DNA of 26,650 nt, from contig NZ_DLHQ01000001.1 of assembly GCF_002483305.1 (NCBI RefSeq), forward strand, positions 1 through 26,650. Direction: 5' to 3'. Below the pieces are notes generated by a model. It was not told where the DNA came from. It was given only the letters and a program-made list of their open reading frames with translations, and did not search any database. This document shows, piece after piece, positions 21,242 to 26,650 of the stretch. Within the stretch, counting starts at the first letter, position 1. Each line of letters opens with the position of its first letter. Origin of the DNA: Brevundimonas sp. UBA7664 (GTDB lineage: Bacteria; Pseudomonadota; Alphaproteobacteria; Caulobacterales; Caulobacteraceae). Position numbers and translations under genes: made by a program.

Positions 21242-22672
21242 ATGAAGGCCGCGGTTCTCGCGCATGAGACGGATTTCGACGCCTGGCGACGGGCGGTCCG
21301 TACGTTCCGGCAGGCGGGCGTCTCGCCGGCGGAGGCGACGTTCCGTGTGGGCGAGGCGGCGGGAGGACTGTTCGACGACGCCCCGCTGCCGCCGGCGGAG
21401 GCGCCGGCGTTCGCGGTCCCGAAAGCCTTCGTCGATCTGGCTCGGGAGGTCATCCTGCATCGGTCCGCCGACCGCTTTGATCTGATGTACCGGCTGCTGT
21501 GGCGGCTGCGGGACGAGCCGGACCTGATGAAGGTGGTCACCGACGTCGACGTGGCCGACGCCCTTGAGCGGGCGAAGAATGTCAGCCGCGCCAGCCACAA
21601 GATGAAGGCCTTCGTCCGCTTCCGCCGGGCGGAGGATGCCCAGGGCGAGATCTGGATCGCCTGGTTCGAACCCGCCCACCGGGTGGTCGAAAAGACGGCG
21701 CCGTTCTTCGTGCGACGCTTCACGACGATGCGCTGGTCGATCCTGACCCCGGACGGCAGCGCGTTCTGGGACGGCGCCGATTTGAGCCTGGGACCGCCTG
21801 CCACGCGCGACATGGCGCCGAGCGAGGACGAGGTCGAGGAATTCTGGAAGACCTACTACGCCTCGACCTTCAACCCGGCGCGGCTGAAGACGAAGACGAT
21901 GCAGGGCGAGATGCCGAGGCGGTACTGGAAGAACCTGCCGGAGGCGGCGCTGATCCCGGAACTGGTGGCCCGATCCGCGGTTCGCACCGAGGCCATGGTC
22001 GCCGCCCCCGCCGCCCAACCGAACCCGCGCCTAGCCAAGACGCTGTCGCGCATCGGCCGCGACGGGTCTTTCGACGAAGGCTTCATTCCGTCGACGCTTG
22101 AGGAACTGGGTCAGGCAGTTCAGGCCTGTCGGCGCTGCCCGCTTTGGCGCGACGCCACCCAGGGCGTTTGTGGCGGGGGACCCCGGAAGGCCCCGTTGAT
22201 GATCGTGGGCGAACAGCCGGGCGATCAGGAAGATCTGGCCGGTCGCCCCTTCGTCGGTCCCGCGGGTCAGGTGCTGGACGCGGCTTTGGCCGAGGCGGGC
22301 ATCGATCGGGAGGATGTGTTCGTCACCAATGCGGTGAAGCATTTCAAGCACGAGCCGCGCGGAAAGCGGCGCCTTCACAAGACCCCGCTGGTCAGTGAGG
22401 TCAGCGCCTGCCGATGGTGGCTGGATGCGGAGCGACGGCTGGTTAAGCCGAGGGTGATCCTGACCCTTGGAGCGACGGCGGCGCTGGGCGTCCTGAACCG
22501 GTCGGTCGCCGTCACCCATGAGCGGGGCCATGCGCTTGCCCAGGCCGACGGTTCGCGGGTCGTGATGACGGTGCATCCGTCCTACCTGCTCCGTTTGCCG
22601 GACGAAGCGGCCCGGACGGCCGAACGGGCGCGGTTCGTCCAGGACTTGACGCAGGCGAGGGCCCTGCTTTGA
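21242..22672 (+). CDS. DUF4130 - UdgX uracil-DNA glycosylase fusion protein
   Basis: A 476-residue two-domain protein. Residues 1-235 form a DUF4130 (TIGR03915-type 'DNA metabolism') domain, including SASHKMKAFVRFRRA-like and TFNPARLKTKTMQGEMPRRYWKNLPE segments. Residues of about 265-476 form a family-4-like uracil-DNA glycosylase of the UdgX class. Visible motifs are Fe-S cysteines C296/C299 (CRRC) and C390, motif A GEQPGDQEDLAGRPFVGPAG (323-342), KRRLH (375-379) and motif B HPSYLLR (445-451). In M. smegmatis UdgX the His of KRRIH bonds covalently to the abasic site after uracil removal; H379 is the equivalent. H367 (VKH) sits where classical family 4 enzymes have a Cys. The gene starts immediately after the radical SAM stop, so the two proteins surely work together. 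Confidence 0.92.
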   Translation: MKAAVLAHETDFDAWRRAVRTFRQAGVSPAEATFRVGEAAGGLFDDAPLPPAEAPAFAVPKAFVDLAREVILHRSADRFDLMYRLLWRLRDEPDLMKVVTDVDVADALERAKNVSRASHKMKAFVRFRRAEDAQGEIWIAWFEPAHRVVEKTAPFFVRRFTTMRWSILTPDGSAFWDGADLSLGPPATRDMAPSEDEVEEFWKTYYASTFNPARLKTKTMQGEMPRRYWKNLPEAALIPELVARSAVRTEAMVAAPAAQPNPRLAKTLSRIGRDGSFDEGFIPSTLEELGQAVQACRRCPLWRDATQGVCGGGPRKAPLMIVGEQPGDQEDLAGRPFVGPAGQVLDAALAEAGIDREDVFVTNAVKHFKHEPRGKRRLHKTPLVSEVSACRWWLDAERRLVKPRVILTLGATAALGVLNRSVAVTHERGHALAQADGSRVVMTVHPSYLLRLPDEAARTAERARFVQDLTQARALL

Positions 22673-22791
22673 TCGGTGAACGCCCTAAAACCGTGGCTGA
22701 ACGAATACGGGTGCGTTGCGTTGTGACGTCGGAGCCAGCTTTGCCATAGAGTGGCCATAGGCAAGGCGAACCGCGCAATCTAGGTAGGGGC

Positions 22792-23907
22792 ATGGCCGCA
22801 GCGGATTTCCAGATCGACGACGGCGGGCCGGGGCTCACGCTCCGGCTGACCGGTGACTGGACGGCGACGGAGCTGGGCCGCGTCTCCCGCCGCCTGGATG
22901 ACGAGCTGCACGAGCGACGAGTCGATTCGGTCGATCTTAGCGATCTCGGCCGGTTCGACACCGCGGGCGCCCTGGCGATCGTTCAGGCCGCGAACTGCGT
23001 CCTGCCCCAGTCGGCCTGGACCCAGCGGCCCGAGGCCGGGCGCACTTACGCCCTGGTCGAGAAGCTGGAGCGTGAGAGCGCCGATCCGCCGCGGCGGGCG
23101 TCCGGTTGGGTTCGGGGTTTCGCCAAGGTCGGACGCGGCGTCCAGGACATCTATGACGAGGCCACCCTGTCATTGGCCTTCCTTGGCCGGCTGGTCGTGG
23201 CGGTCGGGGCGGCGCTCCGGCATCCGGGGCGGATCCGATGGGCCGCCTGGTTCAGCCAGGGCGAGCGGGCCGGGCTGGACGCCATTCCCATCATCGCCAC
23301 GACCAATTTCTTCATCGGCGCGGTCATCGCCTTTCTCGGGGCCAATCTGCTGACCCAGTTCGGCGCCGGCGTGTTCACGGTGCAGCTGGTCGCCGTGTCG
23401 GTGCTGCGCGAGTTCGCCGTGGTCATCACCTCGGTCCTGCTGGCCGGCCGGTCGTCGTCATCCTTCGCCGCCGAGATCGGTTCGATGCGGATGAACCAGG
23501 AGGTCGACGCCATGCAGGTGATGGGCGTCAATCCGTTCCAGGCGCTGGTAATCCCGCGACTGGCGGCCATGCTCGCCATGCTGCCCCTGCTGACCTTTAT
23601 CGGCATGATCGCCGGCCTGTTCGGGGGGCTGATCGTGACCTGGGCGGAACTGGGCTATGGACCGGCCTTCTTCATCCAGCGCATGACCGAGGACCCCAAG
23701 ATGAGCACACACCTGGGCGTCGGGCTGCTCAAGGCGCCGGTGTTCGCGGTGGTCATCGCGGCGATCGGCTGCCGTCAGGGCATGGCCGTGGCGGGCGATG
23801 TGGAGAGTCTGGGCCGCCGGGTCACCGCCGCCGTGGTCCAGGCCATCTTCGCCATCATCTTCCTGGACGCCGTTTTCGCGATGATCTTCCTGGAGCTGAA
23901 CTGGTGA
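22792..23907 (+). CDS. mlaE: MlaE-family ABC permease with N-terminal STAS domain
   Basis: A 371-residue inner-membrane protein of the Mla/MCE lipid-transport family. Residues of about 12-95 are a STAS (MlaB-like) domain, with DLSDLGRFDTAGALAIVQAA as its core. The permease part has membrane segments at about 165-185, 195-215, 255-285, 315-330 and 345-367. The MlaE signature AGRSSSSFAAEIGSMRMNQEVDAMQVMGVNP lies at 218-248. Fusion of STAS and permease removes the need for a separate MlaB. It would form a membrane complex with MlaF and MlaD that moves phospholipids between the membranes. Its TGA overlaps the GTG start of mlaF. It is first in this operon, 119 bp after udgX. Confidence 0.94.
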   Translation: MAAADFQIDDGGPGLTLRLTGDWTATELGRVSRRLDDELHERRVDSVDLSDLGRFDTAGALAIVQAANCVLPQSAWTQRPEAGRTYALVEKLERESADPPRRASGWVRGFAKVGRGVQDIYDEATLSLAFLGRLVVAVGAALRHPGRIRWAAWFSQGERAGLDAIPIIATTNFFIGAVIAFLGANLLTQFGAGVFTVQLVAVSVLREFAVVITSVLLAGRSSSSFAAEIGSMRMNQEVDAMQVMGVNPFQALVIPRLAAMLAMLPLLTFIGMIAGLFGGLIVTWAELGYGPAFFIQRMTEDPKMSTHLGVGLLKAPVFAVVIAAIGCRQGMAVAGDVESLGRRVTAAVVQAIFAIIFLDAVFAMIFLELNW

Positions 23908-24698
23908 CCGCCCCGGTCGAGAACCCGGCGACCGCGCCCGAACTCCTGATCGAGGTGCGCGGGCTGCTGAGCCAGTTCGGAGAGCGGATCATCCACGAGA
24001 ATCTGGACCTCTCCGTCGAGCGCGGCGAGGTTCTCGGCGTGGTCGGCGGCTCCGGTTCCGGCAAGACGGTCCTTCTCAACTCGATCATCGGCCTGAAGGA
24101 GCCCGAGTACGGCACGGTCAAGATCCTCGGCTACGACCGGGCGACCATGACCGCTGACGAGGAGGCCGACGTCGAGCGCCGGACGGGCATCCTGTTCCAG
24201 CAGGGCGCGCTGTTCTCCGCGCTGACCGTCATCGAGAATGTGGCCTCGCCGCTGGTCGAGCACACCCGGCTGCCCAAGGACGTGATCCGCGAGTTGGCCG
24301 AGATGAAGATCGCCATGGTCGGGCTGAAGCCGGAATCCCACCATCTGAAGCCGGCCGAGCTGTCAGGCGGCATGCGCAAGCGCGTGGGCCTGGCGCGGGC
24401 GCTGGCGCTGGACCCGGAACTGCTGTTCCTGGATGAACCGACCGCCGGCCTCGACCCGATCGGCGCCGCGGCCTTTGACGCCCTGATCCGCCGCCTGTCC
24501 GATGACCTCGGGTTGACGGTGTTCATGATCACCCATGATCTCGACAGCCTCTACGCCATCACGGACAAGGTGGCGGTGGTGGCCGACAAACGCATTGTAG
24601 CCAAGGCGACGGTTCAGGAACTCGAGCGTTCCGACCATCCCTGGATCAAGGAATACTTTCTGGGGCCGCGCGGTCGCGCCGCCGACAGAGCCGCCTGA
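23904..24698 (+). CDS. mlaF: MlaF-family ABC transporter ATPase
   Basis: A 264-residue cytoplasmic ATPase that drives lipid transport by the Mla complex. The nucleotide-binding motifs are complete: Walker A GGSGSGKT (48-55), Q-loop Q99, signature LSGGMRKR (153-160), Walker B LLFLDEP (173-179) with E178, and H-loop H211. LSGGMRKRVGLARA is typical of the MlaF/Ttg2A group. The start is a GTG at 23904, within a GTGA overlap with the mlaE stop. No separate ATG start fits, since the frame upstream is a shadow of mlaE. It is followed after 14 bp by mlaD. Confidence 0.95.
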   Translation: MTAPVENPATAPELLIEVRGLLSQFGERIIHENLDLSVERGEVLGVVGGSGSGKTVLLNSIIGLKEPEYGTVKILGYDRATMTADEEADVERRTGILFQQGALFSALTVIENVASPLVEHTRLPKDVIRELAEMKIAMVGLKPESHHLKPAELSGGMRKRVGLARALALDPELLFLDEPTAGLDPIGAAAFDALIRRLSDDLGLTVFMITHDLDSLYAITDKVAVVADKRIVAKATVQELERSDHPWIKEYFLGPRGRAADRAA

Positions 24699-24712
24699 GG
24701 AGAGCGGATCCG

Positions 24713-25651
24713 ATGGAACGAGACGCCCATTATGCCGCCGTCGGCATCGCCACCATCGCCCTGCTCGCGGCGTTGGCGGTATTCTCCATCTGGCTGGCGC
24801 GGTTGCAGTTCAACAGCGACTACGATGTGTATGACATCGTCTTCTATGGCCCGGTGCGCGGGTTGTCGGAGGGCGGAGAGGTGCATTTCAACGGCATTCG
24901 CGTCGGCGAGGTGACCGATCTCAACCTCGACCCGGATAAGGGCGACCAGGTCATTGCGCGCATCCGGGTCGATGGCATGACGCCGGTCCGGGTGACATCG
25001 CGGGCCCAGCTGGAGCCACAGGGCATCACCGGTCTGAACTATATCCAGATCACCGCCGGCAATCCGCAGAGCGCCATTCTGAAGGAACAGTATCCCGCCA
25101 ACGTCGTGCCGGTGATCCAGAGCCAGCCGTCGCCGATCGCCGAACTGCTCAGCGGCTCGGGCACGGTGCTGGCGCAGACGGTGGACGCCCTGAACCGCAT
25201 CAACCGGGTGCTGTCGGACGACAATGTGCGGTCCTTCTCGACCAGCCTGAAGAACATCGAGAGCCTGTCCACCGAGCTGGAAGCCCGCAAGGGCATGCTG
25301 GAACAGCTTGAGCAGGCGCTGACCAGGGCCAATTCGGCGGTGGCCGAGTTCGAGGCCCTGGCCGTCAGCACCCGCGGGATCATCGAGGGTGACGGGCGCG
25401 AGGCCGTGGCCAATATCAACGCCGCGGCCGAAGAGGCCCGCGCAGCGGTGTCCTCGATCAACCGAACGGCGACCAATGTCGAGGGGCCGCTGAACGAGTT
25501 CGCCACCACCGGCCTGCCGCAGTTGCAGCAGTCGATCCAGGGGCTGGAGGACGCCACACGCTCGCTGGAGGGCCTGATCGATGAGGTCCGCGCCAGCCCG
25601 CGCGACTTTATCGGCCGCGCGCCGACCAAGGAAATGGAGGTCCAGCCGTGA
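24713..25651 (+). CDS. mlaD: MlaD-family (MCE) lipid-transport substrate-binding protein
   Basis: A 312-residue protein with an N-terminal signal anchor (hydrophobic 9-29) and an MCE domain at about 38-118, with YGPVRGLSEGGEVHFNGIRVGEVTDL and the LEPQGITGLNYIQIT strand. Residues of about 150-300 are a long helical, coiled-coil-prone tail (repeats such as LSTELEARKGMLEQLEQALTRANSAVAEFEAL), longer than E. coli MlaD (183 residues, from memory). It would sit in the periplasm as a hexameric ring on the MlaE permease and carry lipid. GGAGAG lies about 9 bp before the ATG. It is coupled to the next gene by a GTGA overlap. Confidence 0.93.
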   Translation: MERDAHYAAVGIATIALLAALAVFSIWLARLQFNSDYDVYDIVFYGPVRGLSEGGEVHFNGIRVGEVTDLNLDPDKGDQVIARIRVDGMTPVRVTSRAQLEPQGITGLNYIQITAGNPQSAILKEQYPANVVPVIQSQPSPIAELLSGSGTVLAQTVDALNRINRVLSDDNVRSFSTSLKNIESLSTELEARKGMLEQLEQALTRANSAVAEFEALAVSTRGIIEGDGREAVANINAAAEEARAAVSSINRTATNVEGPLNEFATTGLPQLQQSIQGLEDATRSLEGLIDEVRASPRDFIGRAPTKEMEVQP

Positions 25652-26274
25652 ACCGCTTTTCGCTCTCCCGCCCGATCGCGGCGACCGTCGCCGCGATGGC
25701 CCTCGCCGCCGGCCTGTCGGCCTGCGCCCTGCTGTCGACGCCGGACCCGGTGCAGACCTACCGCTTCGGCGGGGTTGCGGCGTCATCGGCGGCCGCGCCC
25801 GTCGCCAGCCCAATCCAGGTCACGCTGCGTCGGGTCGAGTTCCCGGAGGCCGTCGAGGGCGACAGGCTGCTGGGCGTGACCGGGACCGAAACCGCCTATA
25901 TCGCCGGCGCCCGTTGGGTCTCGCCGGCGTCGGACCTGTATATGGAAAGCATCGAGAACGCCTTCGCCGCCCAGGCGACGCGGGTCCGGCTGATCGGCCC
26001 GCGTGAACTGACGCGCGGCGAGCGGTCGCTGGACATCGACGTCCGTTCGTTCGAGGCCCGGTATGCCTCGCCGGGTCAGGCCCCGACCATCGTGGTGACC
26101 GCCCGTGCCCGCCTGCTGGCCTTGCCGGAACGGACGGTGGCGGCGGAGCGGGAGTTCACGGTCGAACAGCCGGCGGCGGCCAATCGTGTGGGGTCCATCG
26201 TCGAGGCGTTCGACCTGGCCACACGGGATCTGAACACCCAGATCGTGGCCTGGACCGACGCCAGCGCGGGCTAG
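25648..26274 (+). CDS. ABC-type transport auxiliary lipoprotein (Mla/MCE-associated)
   Basis: A 208-residue lipoprotein with the signal peptide MNRFSLSRPIAATVAAMALAAGLSAC. The lipobox LSAC has Cys26 for lipid attachment. The mature part matches the ABC_trans_aux/PqiC-type lipoprotein that accompanies MCE operons: DPVQTYRFGG near the start, VTLRRVEFPEAVEGDRLLG, TAYIAGARWVSPASDLYMESI, and a C-terminal DLATRDLNTQIVAWT. It is probably in the outer or inner membrane on the periplasmic side, linking MlaD to the outer membrane (inferred). The start is GTG 25648, overlapping the mlaD TGA, with GGAGG 9 bp upstream. The stop is immediately next to the stop of the minus-strand gene at 26275. Confidence 0.9.
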   Translation: MNRFSLSRPIAATVAAMALAAGLSACALLSTPDPVQTYRFGGVAASSAAAPVASPIQVTLRRVEFPEAVEGDRLLGVTGTETAYIAGARWVSPASDLYMESIENAFAAQATRVRLIGPRELTRGERSLDIDVRSFEARYASPGQAPTIVVTARARLLALPERTVAAEREFTVEQPAAANRVGSIVEAFDLATRDLNTQIVAWTDASAG

Positions 26275-26650
26275 CTAGAGAGGGCCTCGCAGCGCGGCGA
26301 GCCGGGTCTCGACATCGGCGCGTCGGCTCCGCGAGGCGGTCAGCTCGGCCAGGGCCCGGTCGATGCGGGCCCTGAGCTCGTCGCGGAGCCGGGCCATGCC
26401 CTCGCGGTCCGGCCGGACCTTCTTCGGCCGCTTGCCGGCGAGGCCGAGGGCCTCCTTCCAGTCTTGCCGCCAAGCGGCGACGCCGTCCGCGCAGGCCTTG
26501 AGGGCTTCGGCGGCGCGGGCGTCGGCGTTCTGGGCGTTACGGATCAGGGGCAGGGATTGCAGGGCCGCGGCGCGGCAGGCGTCGAGGGCGCCGCGCCGCG
26601 CCTCCAGCGGATGGGGCGGCTCGCCGGCCGCCGGGGCATGGGCCGTGTGG
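26275..26650 (-). CDS. Unrecognised protein, C-terminal part (runs off the window)
   Basis: On the minus strand an open frame runs from the window edge to a TAG at 26275-26277, covering about 124 residues without a stop. Its start is outside the window. The sequence is charged and mostly helical: for example AWRQDWKEALGLAGKRPKK, then REGMARLRDELRARIDRALAELTASRSRRADVETRLAALRGPL at the C-terminus, a likely coiled coil. I do not recognise the family. A competing minus-strand frame at 26156-26473 overlaps the lipoprotein gene and is an Arg/Pro-rich shadow. The two genes converge with no spacer and no visible terminator. Codon use is typical for this genome. Confidence 0.6.
   Translation of the reverse strand, partial: HTAHAPAAGEPPHPLEARRGALDACRAAALQSLPLIRNAQNADARAAEALKACADGVAAWRQDWKEALGLAGKRPKKVRPDREGMARLRDELRARIDRALAELTASRSRRADVETRLAALRGPL

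Noticed and set aside
22740..22765. TTGCC...GGCAA and a GCCATA direct repeat before mlaE
   Set aside because: Only 5-6 bp matches with no conserved layout; too weak to call an operator.
26156..26473. 105-codon minus-strand frame at the right end
   Set aside because: Arg/Pro-rich shadow that overlaps the lipoprotein gene; another minus frame ending at 26275 reads as a more natural helical protein.

Overview
The window is GC-rich chromosomal DNA from an alphaproteobacterium, most likely a Caulobacterales member of the Brevundimonas/Caulobacter group. The evidence is a SciP (DUF1153) cell-cycle regulator beside flagellar hook genes, two sigma-54 flagellar promoters of the form TGGCCCG-N4-TTGC, a CtrA-like TTAA-N7-TTAG box, and a GAAC-N7-GAAC alphaproteobacterial SOS box. 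I found no tRNA, rRNA, CRISPR array or insertion sequence. One REP-like intergenic palindrome lies at the left end.

Left third (1-12.4 kb), mostly minus strand: an acetyl-CoA C-acetyltransferase with an upstream secreted TPR protein; an HxlR-type regulator divergent from a TesB/4HBT-like thioesterase; a secreted S9 prolyl-oligopeptidase-family peptidase; a hemerythrin-domain protein translated just after mnmA (tRNA 2-thiouridylase); a GMC oxidoreductase with a small exported partner; and a BlaI-type repressor overlapping an M56 (BlaR1-like) membrane metallopeptidase whose C-terminus is an ankyrin-repeat domain. A 13-bp-arm inverted repeat overlaps the predicted blaI promoter. The BlaI, M56, GMC and small-subunit genes are closely spaced and may form one regulated unit.

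Middle (12.5-19.9 kb): a flagellar hook locus. fliK-flgD-flgE run leftward and are followed by sciP; flgK-flgL run rightward. The divergent fliK/flgK intergenic region carries one near-consensus sigma-54 promoter in each direction plus GC-rich elements placed like the ftr (FlbD) sites of the C. crescentus flbG/flaN region. This locus builds the hook, sets its length and makes the hook-filament junction. SciP links it to CtrA.

Right part (20-22.7 kb): a two-gene DNA-repair-like operon. The first gene is a radical SAM protein with a C-terminal helix-hairpin-helix and a terminal QMSLF resembling a sliding-clamp peptide. The second fuses a DUF4130 domain to a UdgX-type uracil-DNA glycosylase with the KRR(I/L)H covalent-linking loop. 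A perfect GAAC-N7-GAAC SOS box ends 2 bp before the first start codon. The enzymatic role of this pair is not established as far as I know, and it is the most interesting system in the window.

Right end (22.8-26.3 kb): an Mla/MCE-type lipid-transport operon (STAS-permease MlaE, ATPase MlaF, MCE protein MlaD, auxiliary lipoprotein) with stop/start overlaps. It abuts the 3' end of an unrecognised, truncated minus-strand gene that runs off the window.
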